Program-made: the position numbers and the translations under genes
Shown here: one piece after another, positions 10,956 through 23,172 of the stretch
Layout of the letters: each line of letters starts with the position of its first letter
Position numbering within the stretch: the first letter of the stretch is position 1
Notes under the pieces: model-generated
The model's input: only the letters and a program-made list of their open reading frames with translations
What the model was told of the DNA's origin: nothing
Database searches by the model: none
Assembly: GCF_034190915.1 (NCBI RefSeq)
Contig: NW_026947496.1
Location: forward strand, 30,252,001-30,316,000
DNA: 64,000 nt
Reading direction: 5' to 3'
DNA from: Cavia porcellus
Lineage: Eukaryota; Chordata; Mammalia; Rodentia; Caviidae

Positions 10956-11689
10956 AACTCTGCATATTTTAAAGTGCCAAGCTCCCTTGATCATAGTCAA
11001 AATATCAGAAGTCAAGACAAACACAAGAATAAATACATTTAAACAACTAAGTGGAAAACATCAACATACTCCAGAGCAAATAAAGTGCTAGATCCAGTTT
11101 TTCACTTGTCTTACGCAGACACCTGGCTGAATCTTGTCATCCCTCTCACAAGCATTTTAGAGTACTATCTGCTATGAGAAGGAAAATTTGAGTCATTTGC
11201 AGGAAAACAGATGTACCCTGACACCATAATGCCAAGCGGACACAGCAGATTGAATATCATATGGCTTCTCTTAAGACAAACCCTAAATAGAAATAATTTA
11301 AAGAGAAAAATACAAGATAGACAACAGAAAATTGAGATCAGCCTACTTCATGCAGATGGAGAGTGATCTGGGGCTGGTAGGGGATGAGAAAGAGGTGAGG
11401 AAGTACAGGTAAAAGGATTCAGATGCAATGTGTGATGCATGTAATTACTATGTCACAAATATATACTAATCAAAATAAATTAAAATAATGAAAATTCAAA
11501 AAGAAAAGAGAGAGAGAAGAAAAGTCTTGACTCATACCTCTAAACTTTTCGCAGGCCTCTTCCTGTTCTGTTTTCCTCACCCACCCGGTTTCCTCGCCTC
11601 CTCATCTCTCCAGGGCTGCAGTAACAGGCGTTTCTGCGCTTCACGAAGTAGCACAACCATGTAGAATTTTTTCTGTAAGTTAGAATTAA
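10956..11689. other. Non-coding, nothing recognised
   Basis: No gene. 11270-11520 ends in A/GA-rich sequence that could be an old L1 3' end (gaaaattcaaaaagaaaagag), but I cannot assign it. 11555-11650 is a small C-rich patch. Confidence 0.3.
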
Positions 11690-12130
11690 TTATATGTTGT
11701 TATGCATCAAATTGTTGCAAAACTTAGCAGCTTAAAATACAATGAATACTTTTTATCTCCCAGTTTCTATGGGTCAGGAATTCCAGTGCAGCTTAGAAGA
11801 AAGCCTCTGATGTAGGCCTCCCGTGGGTTACTGTCCAGTTGTTGACAAGGCGTCCTCCAGAAGCACGACAGGAACTGTCCTTCAAGATCACTCCTGAGGC
11901 AGTAGGAGGCAGTGACCCTCCTCACTGCATGGAATCTGACTTCTTCCAGGGCAAGCGATCTGCAATCATGCGGAAGCCAAAGCACCGTAGGCAGAAGGGG
12001 AAGTCTTTATCACCCAATTTTGGGAATGACATAGCATCACTTCTGCATTCAAGGGGACGGAAGCTCAGTGGGGGCTGTCTTCCTCTACTACACTTCCAAT
12101 CTCAAATGCTAATGACAGGGATAAAGTGGA
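11690..12130 (-). repeat. Ancient mammalian interspersed repeat, family not assigned
   Basis: The pattern 'aaacttagcagcttaaaatacaatg ... tttctatgggtcaggaattcc' resembles a widespread old mammalian repeat. I recognise the pattern but not the family name. The 109-residue open frame across it is not gene-like. Confidence 0.45.
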
Positions 12131-14035
12131 ATCTCATCATACAGGACAGGCATTTGCAAGGAACCTAGAAAAATAGAAGTCAACTACTTTGAATTCATCA
12201 ATTTATCTTTAATCTGCTGAGAAGCAAGGATCCTCGCTTTGCTCTAGTGATGGACACATATTTGGTAAACTGGCATCTTAACTTTTATGACCAATGGTCT
12301 TCACATTCATTATTCTACTTTACCTTATAGCAATGCAAGCTAAAGATAGAGGATATGCTGGTATATAAACAGAAAGGGCAAACAAACCAGTAGCCACTAT
12401 TAAGAGCTGCAAGAAAGAGTCAAGGCAGGAAAAGTGACAGGAAAATGACATTCACCTTTGGGGAGACCCTTGCAGGAAGTCAAATTCTACAGAGACACCC
12501 TGTGAAGGAGTTTCTGTCATCTAAGGAACTCCACTCTCCTTTTCTTGTGTTTGTACTCACTAAATGAGAAAGGACAGGAAACAGCTGCCCTCCAGATAAG
12601 ATCTCCTTCTGCAACCTCCATTGGTCCCTCTGCCAGGTCTTAGATGTCCATGTCACCCTTGGTTTCCCTGGAAACTCTCACAACAGCCTCTTCTGACAGA
12701 TAACAGCCTTTTCTCATGGGAAGGGAAAAGTAAAAAAAATCATGAATGTTTGATGTCATAAGCATGCCAATTATTTTGATCTGGTTATTACATATTGTAC
12801 ACATATAGTAAAATATCACGAAATATCCCATGCACATTTCAATGATCATGTATCAGTTTAGAAGAGGATGGTGAGACCTGGAGACTTGGGCAAGGAGATG
12901 GTGGGGGTAAATGGGGTGAAAGCCGGTATCTGGCACCCATTCTGCCTGCTCACCTTTCATAGCACACCTGCCTCTCACCTGTGTGTAGAACTCCTCGGTG
13001 TCCATGCAGATACTTAGCACAGACACTGAGGGAGGAAGGTGAGGTTGACAACTCCCAAGGGGAGCCCACATACTCCAGCCCCGGAACAGGAGCTCCCAGC
13101 TTACAATTAAAGAAAATTCATGAGGGAGCTTTGGAGTAGGACCAAGATTGGGGCCAGTGGGGACAGACTCAAGAAACTTGCTAAGAAGTGGTGTACAGAG
13201 CCAGTCAGAGGACATAAAGACAAGAATTTGAGGAGGCCTTAGCCTGCATCTCCCACTCCTAAATTTTAGCATTTCCCTCGCGGCCCCTAGGGTCCTTGTG
13301 GAACTCTATATGTGGCTGCCCCTTTGGGCCCTCCTGCAATCCATACCTGTCAGTTACCTGGCCTCATGAAGGAAGCCTACATCTATTGGTTGTTTGTGAT
13401 ACATAAAGAATCATCTATGATGTGTGCTTCAGTCTAAGGTGGGTGCTGACCACAATCCTGGTTCTGAGGAATTTATAAACTAGTAGGAGGAAAATAATAA
13501 CAACCACGTTTATAAGAGTGAGATGGTGGGTGAAGGGTGGTGGAAGGGTGCCACCCCAAAAGCCTTCAGACATGGTGGAAAATGACCTTCATGATTTTCT
13601 GTGAACACTCCTGTGATCTGTAGTTATTATACTTGCTCTTTCCACAATCATGGATAGCATCACCTTTCACTCTCAAATGTGTCCCAAGTTGGGCAATAAA
13701 TTTTGTGGCAAAAATTTTGTAAATTGTATAAACACAGTCCCACAAAATGGTATCATGACATCCTCATGGTATACTTGTAACCCACTTCCAAAATGGTAAA
13801 ATAAGAAACTTACTTTTTCTCCTAAACTTTTAGATCTTTTGTTATCTTGGTTACAGGATTTTTTGGTATGTGCTTCTTTTTCTGACTCTGTGTTCAGCTT
13901 CTGCAGCTGGAGCCTGAGGTACACGTAGGGAAAAGGCTGAAAAAGAGAGAAGGGTAAACCAGAAATAGATACAAAGGCTTCAGACCACGGCCACAGGGCA
14001 AACTGGTTTTGGGCGCACCAGCTTTATTTTTGTGA
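12131..14035. other. Unique-looking DNA, no supportable gene
   Basis: 12860-13330 is locally GC-richer and carries a 139-codon open frame on the minus strand with no recognisable domain. A GT donor-like site (CACACAG/GTGAGAGG, near 12975-12990) could mark an exon, but nothing else supports this. 13640-13930 has a similar open minus frame. I assign no function. Confidence 0.3.
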
Positions 14036-14215
14036 AACTGGGTGGGGACTGAACGTAGAAGTGTTACACGACATCCTTCACTTCGTATTTTTAAATTTTT
14101 AGATGGGGTTTTGATAAGTCATCCAGGCTAAGCTTGAGCCTTTGATTCTAGTGTCTCAGTTTCCTGAATAACTAGGATGACAGACACGCACCACCACTCC
14201 CAGGGGATGCACGAG
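14036..14215 (-). repeat. Old B4-type SINE
   Basis: gtggggactgaacgtag (ID part) and agatggggttttgataagtc... gtctcagtttcctgaataac (reversed B1 part). Confidence 0.5.
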
Positions 14216-14619
14216 TTTTTGAGGACCTGACGGATGTTCCCATCCATCACTTTTCATTCAGCTCTCATCTTTGACTTACCTGTTACACCTGATGTTTTCC
14301 ATATCCACATTTTTTCTTGAGATTTGTCCTATTTGAATTTACTCTGCCTGATTTTTCTGTTCCTCTGCACTTTTAACCCATTGACGAACATCCAGTTTAA
14401 GGGAATCATCTCCAGTATTCCCCAAAATAAAATTAATTCAACCCACAGTGATGACAGCCTTCCATGAATCCTGCAGATTTATCACCTATGTCTTATCCAC
14501 ATACACAGTATGATCTTGTGACAGCTCCTCTAACACACTCATCATACACAATATCCTGAACATGATCGTGTGTAAAGGAATATTTTCATTTCTGTGTGCG
14601 CAATTGTGTGTGTATGTTT

Positions 14620-14860
14620 TGCTGTGGATTGAACTGAGGGCCTCCCATATGCTCGACAAGTGTTTCTCTGCTCCTGAGCTCTATCCTCAACCCCTTTATA
14701 TATTCATATTTTAATTTTGAGACAAAGTCTTGCTAAGTTGCCACGGCTTGCCTTGGACTTTTAATATTCTTGCCTCAGCCACTCAAGCAGCTGGGATAAC
14801 AGTTGTGTGCTGCTACACCTGGTGATCTATCTATTAATTAATTAATTAATTTTTAACACT
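14620..14860 (-). repeat. Old B4-type SINE with (ATTA)n
   Basis: A reversed ID-B1 composite (ggattgaactgagggcctccc... gacaaagtcttgctaagttg... cttgcctcagcc), followed by a short attaattaattaatt simple repeat. Confidence 0.6.
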
Positions 14861-15035
14861 CAGGATCAACCCTGAGCTATCTGTCTGCTAGGTAAGCATC
14901 TGACTGCTCATCTACATTTTCAAGCTATCCTTGTTTTTGTACATCTGCTGCTATAAAAGGTGATATGTCAATTTTTTCTCATCTTTTCAGGACATCTGAT
15001 GAAGATTAACGAGTTTTTTGGCCACCTTGAATGGT

Positions 15036-15412
15036 GTCTTAGTTACTTTTTTCATTGTTGAGGCAAAATACCCAACATGTAAAGTTAGAAGAGGAAAAGT
15101 TTATTTTGGCTTACAATTTGTAGGGGTTTTAGTCAACAAGTAGCTGACTTCGCGGCGGGATGGCATGGCAGAGGGGTGTTGCAGAGCAGGTAGGAGGCAG
15201 CAGTGGACAAACAGTGAAACAGGAGAACCAGAAGCAGCAGCAAGTGATGGCAGCGGCTCTCTCTCTGTCCTTTTTCCAGGCTGCTCATTTTAGGGTGGAC
15301 AACATGCACACCCAGGGTCTCAGCACCACACCCTTAATCCCAGTATCACACACCATAGATTCAGCCTTCTTTGACTGAATGAGGCTTGGGGGACTATCTA
15401 TATACAAGCCAT
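15036..15412 (-). mobile_element. Solo LTR, MaLR type, minus strand
   Basis: The plus strand begins tgtcttagttac and ends caagccatca, i.e. on the minus strand TGATGGCTTG ... GTAACTAAGACA. The terminal TG/CA and the AACTAAGACA end are shared with the LTR at 52434-52791, where the 5-bp duplication is clear. I found no clean duplication here. No internal retroviral genes are present. Confidence 0.7.
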
Positions 15413-15894
15413 CATAGGTGGCAAGGCTCACTTATATACTCTAAAGTCCAGTCTTATTGAAAAGCAAAGCATGAATTTCATTGTTTCTACTTTTGACGCA
15501 GTATGAATTAAGTCTAACTTAGGTTTTGAAGACTCAAGGTAGAGAAAAAAAAGTCTGTGGATAGCAGTTTCCTTGTTTATCCTTTAAAAGTTTAAAGGCT
15601 ATGGAGATGCTCTTGAAAATTTCTACTTTTCTAAAAAACTTATTCAGACATCTAAACTTATACCTTCCCTTATTTAAAAAACACTACCTGTATAAACTCT
15701 TTCAATATAGTGTGCAAGTCTAATACATTAATAATTTCCTGAGTGGCTAGCAGTATTTAAATTTTTTTCAAATTTTTAGCACTAAATAGAAATAGTGTTA
15801 CATACATGTTCATGAGATTTAATGTTTCTTTGTTAGAAATTCTTTTTAATGCAGACTGCATGGGAAATACTACAAAGGATAAATAAATGTTCAA

Positions 15895-17155
15895 AAAGTC
15901 TGCAGCAAAACAAATCACCAACTGAGTAGAGACAACCCACAGAGTGGCAAAAAATTTTAGCCAATTGTCCTTTAGACAAAGGACTTCTATCTAGAATACA
16001 TAAAGAATTCAAAAATATCAGGCCCCCAGAATTAAAAAACCCAATCCAAAAATGGCCATCTAAGATGAATACATACTTCTCAGCTGAAGAAATATAGATG
16101 TTAAATTAATATATGAAAAAATGTTGGTCATTCAAGAGATACAAATTAAAATAACACTGAGATTCCATCTCACCCCAGAAAAAATGACTGTCATCAAGAA
16201 ACCAGTAATGAATGCTGGCAAGACTATCGGGAATAAAGAAACCCCTTCTCCACTGTTGATGGGAGTATAGACTGGTAAAAAGACTGTGGAAACCAGTGTG
16301 GAGATTCCTCAAAAAGGTAAGATTAGGGACCCCATTTGGTGCATCTAATCTTCTGGGCCTCTCCCCAGAAGAATTAATAACATTATGCCATAGCTATATA
16401 TGGGTACCCATATATCTTAGTAGCACAATTTATAATAGCTAGCTCTCAGAAATAATCCAAATGCCATCAACTGAGGAATGAATAAAAAGGATGTGGTATT
16501 TTTATATGATGGAGTACTACTCTGCCATAAAGAAGGATAAATTGAGACTTTTATAGGTAAATGGGTACAACTCAAGATCATACTTATAAATGAAATAAAT
16601 GAGACCCCCATGTGTAAACATCACTAGTGTGAGAAACTGAATGAGCAAATAAATTCGAAATGCACAATAGATATTGTGAATTGGGAAGAAACTATTCAAA
16701 AGAAAAAAGATACTGCTGGGTGTGGTGGTACATGCCTGTAATCACAGCACTTGGGAGGGTGAGGCAGGAAGATTGCTGTGAGTTTGAGGCTAGCCTGAGC
16801 TACAAAGTGAGAGCAGGGCCAACTTGAACTGCATAGCAAAACCCTGTCTCACAAAGGCCAAAAAAAACCCACAAAAAAACAAAACCAAAAATTGTGATGA
16901 GGGAAAGTAAAAAAGTATATATATACAAGATAGTTAAGATAGTAAGACAGCTGGTTTCTCTTAGTTATTGAAAAGAAAGGTTTGTGCTAATATTTTTTAG
17001 AATATTTCATGCATATATCTTATACTCTGAATAAGCACTGTGAAGATAATAATATGCAATATATTAATTAGTTACTATCTTACTAGGCTCTTTTGAACCT
17101 CTTTTTTATTGTTGTTTCATTTTACTTTTTTTAAATAAAAGAAAAAGCAATTCTT
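15895..17155 (+). mobile_element. L1 3' end (ORF2 C-terminal part + 3' UTR)
   Basis: Matches the 3' part of L1 ORF2 (agcaaaacaaatcaccaact, ctggcaagactatcgggaa, ctcaactgagg-type text near 16455) followed by a 3' UTR with an AATAAA signal near 17135. The element is 5'-truncated, ORF2 is broken by stops, and a B1 is inserted at about 16712-16892. Confidence 0.8.
16712..16892 (+). repeat. B1 SINE nested in L1 3' UTR
   Basis: gctgggtgtggtggtacatg ... ctgtaatcacagcacttggg ... ctacaaagtgag ... accctgtctc and an A tail. It has the B1 internal duplication typical of this window. Confidence 0.88.
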
Positions 17156-17194
17156 TTTAAATGTTCACCTAACTTTTATCTTGTACTGGAGATC

Positions 17195-17260
17195 AAATTC
17201 TGGACTTCACGTATCTGAGGAAAATTCACTGCCACTGAGCCACATTCCCAATTTTTTATT
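17195..17260 (-). repeat. ID relic
   Basis: A decayed reversed ID (gtactggagatcaaattctgg ... actgccactgagccac). Confidence 0.45.
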
Positions 17261-17619
17261 CTTTTTTTCTTATTGTTCAGAGGAATTCACTAAAGTATCT
17301 TCTCATGGAACTATAATATTTCTACATAATGTAATGGTTAATGGATAGCAGAAAATGAAGTGGGGTATAAATGAAATACTATCAGTCATGGACTGCTAAA
17401 TATTAGCAGTAAATGCTGAATACATAGAAGCTTATTATGTTTCCTCCAGGTTCTGTACCTGTCTAAAGTTTTCTGCAATAACAAACATCTAAACTCCGTC
17501 TCTGCACTTGTTGAGTAAACTATGGCACTGTGTCCACACACATGAGCACCATGCATCTGTCAAATGAAAATTAAATATTTAAATATTTAAGTCAGGGTGA
17601 TTCTAAGAATGTAATATTG

Positions 17620-17815
17620 AAGCTGGGTGTGATGATGTAGACCTGTAATTTGAATAGTCAGGGAGGCTGGGCTATAGAATCTCAAGTTTGGATTTTCTCT
17701 GGGCAACTCAATAGAGATCCTATTTCTAAATTTAGAAAAATAATAAAGTAGTGCTAGGGATATAATTCAGTAGTAGAGCACATCTGAGTTCAGTCCCTAG
17801 GCCTTTAAAGAAAAG
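17620..17815 (+). repeat. Old B1 + ID composite (B4-like), forward
   Basis: agctgggtgtgatgatgtagacc (B1 start) is followed by gtgctagggatataattcag... gagttcagtccc (ID part). Confidence 0.55.
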
Positions 17816-18069
17816 AATATATAATGTTCGTGCAAGGTAAAGCAGTGTACACAGTATGCTATTCCTTATGTAACCACTATTACAACAGATAAACTATACA
17901 CACACAAAAATGAAAGACATATCAGAGGTGAGCCGTAAATTATAACAAATGTATTACAGGCAGCTGAATTAGATTGAAATATTATAGGCAGTCAGACAGG
18001 GCTGAGCTTTTGAAGGATACAGTGCATTAGACCAGATACCTTGTATCTAGGGAAGAAATACACCTTCAC

Positions 18070-18573
18070 TATGGGCCAGACATCAAGACAAAAGATAAAA
18101 CAAATGCACCCACATACTTTCTAAGGATAAACATCAGGGATGATATTCTAAATAGGTATCTACTACCCTGAGGAAGCTGGAAGAAGCAACTAACCCAAGC
18201 CCCTTCAGAAAAACCCCAGCTCTACACACATGCCTGCTTGTTAAGTGACTTGCTTTCCCATTTGTCCCTGATTTAATCAATTTTACCTGAGCAATTATAC
18301 TCTTGATCTTATTGGTTGACCATAGTTCTTTCCCACCTCATGCCCACCCTCTTGAGTTCTCATTTTTTCCCCCACTTGGACCTGCCTCACCTTGGGGTTT
18401 TACTTTATAAAAATCCTTAGAAAATGTAGGGTCCTCAGCGACCCACTCGGGACCCCTTCTATCTTTCTCTCAGACAGAAGTTTCTTCCTCTCAATAAATA
18501 TATTCTGCTCTTAACCTCCTTTGTTCCTAAGATTCATTCTTTAGTTTTAGAGAACATGAACTCCTACCCAACA
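18070..18573 (+). mobile_element. Endogenous-retrovirus-type LTR (3' part clear, 5' edge uncertain)
   Basis: A TATA-like element (ttactttataaaaatcc, ~18400-18416), an AATAAA poly(A) signal near 18500, and an end in ...ctcctacccaaca at 18573 give the U3-R-U5 order of an LTR. No gag, pol or env sequence accompanies it, so it is probably a solo LTR. I could not place the 5' end or a target duplication, and the class is uncertain. Confidence 0.6.
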
Positions 18574-18619
18574 TTTAGTAGGTTGGGAGTTTCTTTCTCC
18601 TATATCAAATGGACTTAAA

Positions 18620-18724
18620 GCCAGGGATTTAGCTCAGTAGCAAAAGCACCTGGCAAGCAAGCATGTGAATTGTGAACTGGATCCCCGGTACAGGAAAAAA
18701 AAAAAAAAAAAAAAGGATATTGAG
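18620..18724 (+). repeat. ID SINE with target-site duplication
   Basis: A diverged ID body (gatttagctcagtagcaaaagc... actggatccccggtac) with an A tail. The 10-bp duplication tggacttaaa is at 18610-18619 and 18725-18734. It lies inside L1 ORF2. Confidence 0.85.
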
Positions 18725-19264
18725 TGGACTTAAATATCTGGAGATTGTGCATGCCCAACAAAATCAGAATATATATTCTTCTCAACAGCATATGGAACTT
18801 TCTCCAAAACAAACTACATGGTACATAAAGCATTTATAAGTAAATTCATATGAATTAAAATTATTCTATAAATATTATCATATCCTAGTAAAATTAAACT
18901 AAAAATCAATGGCAAAACTAACCACAGAAGTCATACAAATGCATGAACACTAACACTCTTGAATAATCAGTGCATCACAAATGTATCAAGGGATAAATTA
19001 GAATATTTCTAGGATCAGATGATTTCAGCACAGCATGCCAGAATCCATGAGAAACAATGAAAATGGTTCTAAGAGGGAAGTTTATAGCTGTGAATGCTCA
19101 CATCAGAAAAACAGAACAAACCAAGGGATTAACCTAATGATTCATCTAAAGGTCCTAGAAAAACAGGACAAATGGGATTAGAGCAAAGATGGCAGATAGA
19201 TAACAGCTGGTTACAGAGGCTCTCTGAAACAGTCAACTTAGAATTCAACATAATACAGCATGAT

Positions 19265-19430
19265 AGCTGAGCGTTGGTGGCTCATGCCTGTAATCCCAGC
19301 ACTTGGGAGGCTGAGGCAGGAGGATCGTTGTGAGTTCGAGACCAGCCTGGGCTACAAAGTGAGCTCAAGGCCAGCCTGAACTGCATAGTGAGACCCTGTC
19401 TCAAAAAAAAAAAAAAAAACAAAAAAAAAC
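19265..19430 (+). repeat. B1 SINE inside the HAL1-like 5' UTR
   Basis: Near-consensus for this genome: ggtggctcatgcctgtaatcc, gcctgggctacaaagtgag, the duplicated ctcaaggccagcctgaac, accctgtctc, poly(A). Confidence 0.92.
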
Positions 19431-20248
19431 AGTGTGGCGAGCCCCAAAAGATGAATTCTCTCATCCCAAGAAGAAACTCAGGTGAGAAGAACCAATCAAA
19501 CATACAGTCCCGGTGCTATTATTGGAATAGCTAAAGGTTCAGTGCTCCCCCACAGCAGGCGACTTTTGATGAGCCCTCCAAGGTCCCACTACTTTGACTC
19601 ACTGAAGATGCAGTCACACTGAGTTCAGGGGTCAGCCAGCCGAATGGAGAGCTGAGCTGGAGGGTTGCATTGACCTGTGGTGAGTGACGGGAGTGGAGCC
19701 ATTCCACAGAAAGGGGGGCTCCAGCAGATGACAACCTGGGACTGGGAAGGACTGGAAAGTATAAAGGGCAGCAGTGACTTCAGCCAGCTGTTCCCTTCGC
19801 AAACTGGATTGGTGGAGTGAGCTAAGCCTGGGTCACACGACCTGGCTGAGACCCAATAGGTTATCCAAAATCAATTCCCTACAGCAGCAGTGCACGCTAA
19901 TGCAATGAAAGCCCCAGAAGTTTGACTGCCCCGGAGGAGAGGCAGCACACAGTAATATAGTGAAGGCCTCACAGCTTGACTGATCTGGAGGGAAGGGGAC
20001 AGCATACGCTGCCCCTGTTTGCAACTTGCTAGCACACTGCAGTGGGAAGGGTCACCTAGCCAGCATGCTTTAGAAGAATTGTAACCAATGAAGAAAGAAA
20101 CTGGGGCCTCCTGAAAGAAACAAAAAAGATGGGAAGAGGAAGCAACAAGAAAAGGTCCCCAGGTCCCAACCCTGAGAACATTGACCCAGGATAGGTAAAT
20201 ACGAAGGAGAATGAGAACAGCAAACATGCAATATCAGACACGGCATCA

Positions 20249-21186
20249 GTGGACATAAAGAGATATCTTTGGGACCTCATAGACAAATTCAAACGGGAAA
20301 TATTTAGCCAAATAAAGCACGATATAAGAAGATTAATAAAAGAGATACTAGGCACCCCTCAAGAAGACATAGACAGAAGAAAGGAGGGACTTGAACAAAG
20401 GAGAGAACCATTTGATGAAGAATATAAAGAAAACATTGAATACATGAAGCAGATTCAAAGAGATTACCAGGAAATTAAGAAGTCTGTGGAAATATGCTTG
20501 AAAGAAACTAAGGATAAATTATCCAAACTGGAGGACAGTTTTGCAATGTGGGATTATGAAAGGAAAAACTTTTTTAAAATAACAAGGAAACAAGCAGTAA
20601 CAATACAAAGGCTAGAAGATGACAAGAGGATCTATAACTTGAGAATAAAGAATGTGAATGAAGAAGCAGGGGTACAAACAAAGGAACTACAACATCTATT
20701 CACAGAAATAATTAAGGAAAACTTCCCAAACGTAGGAAAAGGAAATGGTATTCAGATGTATGAGGCATACAGAACTCCAGCCACCTACAAACAAAACAGA
20801 GGCATATAACACAGACATATAATAATCAGATCCCAGAAATTCAATATAAGAACAGAATACTAAAAGCTGTTAAAGACAAGGAACAGATAACCTATAAAGG
20901 AAGGCCCATCAGAATCACGGCAGACTTCTCAACACAAACCATCAAGTCAAGAAGAGCCAGGAGTGAAATATTCCAAGCCCTGAAAAAAAATAACCTCCAG
21001 TCCAGATTAATATACCCTGTTAAACTGTCTCTAGAAATTAACGGAGAAACAAGATGCTTCCAAGACAAAGAGGAACTTGGGAAATTCGCAACCACCAATC
21101 CAACTCTACAGAGAATACTGCAGGGCATTCTAAAGAGAGAGAAAAGTACTAGGATTCCAGGAACAGTGGCAGAGAGGCCTCAATGA
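20249..21186 (+). pseudogene. L1-type ORF1 (ORF1p-like) with one frameshift
   Basis: The first frame (20249-20809) gives 186 residues: a charged, heptad-like coiled-coil region (about residues 1-125), then the start of the RNA-recognition-motif domain (YNLRIKNVNEE near residue 128). It stops near 20807. From about 20815 the C-terminal domain continues in another frame (KDKEQITYKGRPIRITADFS, then RLIYPVKLS, ending ILKRE...) to a stop at 21184-21186. One base of slippage near 20805-20815 would account for the break. Assembled length is about 310 residues, a little short of rodent ORF1p (around 360). ORF1p is an RNA-binding trimeric chaperone for retrotransposition. Apart from the single shift it is remarkably open, so this copy is not very old. 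Confidence 0.82.
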
Positions 21187-22398
21187 ATGGAACAGAAAAC
21201 AGAATGAAGAAGATATGCAGACAAGTGATGGCAAAAAAAAGAGCATAACAGAAATGAGGCAGAGAAGGTTGGTTATAATCTCTAATATAGATGGCCTTGA
21301 TACACTAAATTAAAAAAAACATTTGTGGAGTAGATCAGGAGGTAGGGTCCACTGAGATGCTATTTATAGGAAATATAATTAATATGAAAAAGAGTACATG
21401 GACTGAAAATCAAATATGAGAAAACAATGCTGTATGTGACAGAGAACCAGAGAGTAATAGGGGCAACTAGACCAGTATTTATGGATAGGTTGGAAAGACA
21501 GGCTTTAATAGGTAAAGGAATATAATTAGAGATCAAGACCAGGAGAGAGAAGGTTCGGAACCATATAGGTAAATAGCAGGTGGCCACTCCCCAATTTAAA
21601 ACCAAGAACCTTGGTGAGACCCAAAAATGCACAGTGTACCCTGGGGAAGTGAAAGGCAAGGGAGAGTCATAAAAAAGATGGCAGAAGATATTGCTAATAG
21701 TGTATCAGGATTTAAAACATTACTTGCACCACTCTGCTTAGATAGATTTTATTCTGTCCCATTTTGTCTACTTGCATTAGATTTGAGGGCACAGACAGCT
21801 ATTCCAAAACCATCAGGATATAGCACAGTAATCATCTTTAATTTCCTATTATCTTAATCTGGAGCCCTGTATGACTTATACCGTTTTATCATGACTGATA
21901 TTAGTTAAATCTTGTTTGTTCGATTGCTGTTTGGTATCGACAGATTTTATTCAAAACTGATATAATGCATAGTATCAAGTCTGAGAGTATAGGCCACTAC
22001 ACTGAAAATGACAAGACTGTGATACACATTCTGGTTTGATAACTGCCTGTTTTTGAAGTTTTATACTATATACAAAGTTGTGTTTTTATTAATACTGTTA
22101 TGTACTGATATATTCAATTACGCTATGTCTGATGATATAGCCAATTCTATTGAAGATAACAAAAGACAACACAGGAACTATGGTAGAACTCCTTGTACAG
22201 CGGTCTTATATGTCTTTTTCATTTCATGTGTTTATATGAATATGTTTTGTTTTGCCTTGCTTTGTTTTGTTTCTCCCTCTAATATAGAAAGGATAGAAAT
22301 ACATGTTAAGACTCATGCATGTGTAGAATCTATAAATAGTTTATGAGAACTGATCTTATGTCACATGATGAAATGAACAGATACTTTGAAGTCAAAGA

Positions 22399-23172
22399 GA
22401 CACTAAAGTACCCAGTGCTGATCCTGGAGTGTCATAATGTGAAACCCAGCAATAGTATTATTCTTTGTTCAGAGTGATATTAGACTGCTTGGGTTTGTTC
22501 AATCTCAACATAATTGAAGATATAGATAACTGCATGTATGTTTAAGTGTATAGGATTGATAACCATATTTCTAAATTTTTGTTGGATAGTTGAACAGAAC
22601 TGGTTGCAGTCTCACTGTTTGAGTCCCCACTTTATATGCTCCACTTTAGTATCTTGAATAACTATTTGTAAGCGGACAAGCTGTAATCATCAAAGAGTGA
22701 TTTCTTATTGTTTATTCTTTTCTTTGAAAGTATGTATTAATTCAACTCATTTTGTTTTGTTTAGTCTTTCTTTAAATTAAATTTAAAAAAAAGACACTAA
22801 AGTACTCAGAGTGTTGTGATGTGAAATCCAGCAATACTATTATTCTTTGTTCAGAATGATTTTAACCTGCTTTAGTTTGTTTAATCTCAACATAAATGAA
22901 GATATGGATAACTGCATGTATGTTTAAGTGTATAGGGTTGACAACCATATTACTAGGTTTTGGTGGATAGTTGAACAGAACTGTTTGCAGTCTCGCTGTT
23001 TGAATTCCCACTTTATATGTTCCACTTTTGTATCTTGAACAACTATTTGTAAAAGGACAATATGTAAACATCAACTAGTGATTTCTACTGTTTATTTTTT
23101 TTCTGAATATATGTATTATTTCTACCCATTTTCTGTTTTGTTTAGTCTTTCCTTAAATAAAATTTTAAAAAA
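22399..23172 (+). repeat. Tandemly doubled 3' end of the HAL1-like element
   Basis: Unit 1 (22399-22792) and unit 2 (22793-23172) both begin gacactaaagtac and run through gaaa(c/t)ccagcaata, gcatgtatgtttaagtg, gttgcagtctc/gtttgcagtctc, gtgatttctta to an A-rich end. They are clearly homologous but differ at many positions. The same module stands alone at 10199-10507. Confidence 0.85.

Larger units (their letters stand above)
19174..23172 (+). mobile_element. HAL1-like half-L1 retrotransposon (ORF1 only)
   Basis: A ~4.0-kb element inserted into L1 ORF2. It is flanked by a 17-bp duplication with one mismatch, agaaaaacaggacaaat at 19157-19173 and agaaaaacaagacaaat at 23173-23189. Order: a 5' start with gcaaagatggcagatag, a GC-richer ~1-kb 5' UTR (with a B1 inside), an ORF1 homologue (20249-21186), then ~2 kb of AT-rich 3' UTR with no endonuclease or reverse transcriptase, ending in a tail module present twice. 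The ORF1-only layout is what is known for 'half-L1' elements, which borrow L1 ORF2 protein in trans; applying that name here is inference from structure. Confidence 0.75.

Noticed and set aside
12853..13272. A 139-codon minus-strand frame with a donor-like GTGAGA site
   Set aside because: No domain, no matching acceptor or partner exon, and no recognised homologue; not enough to call a gene.
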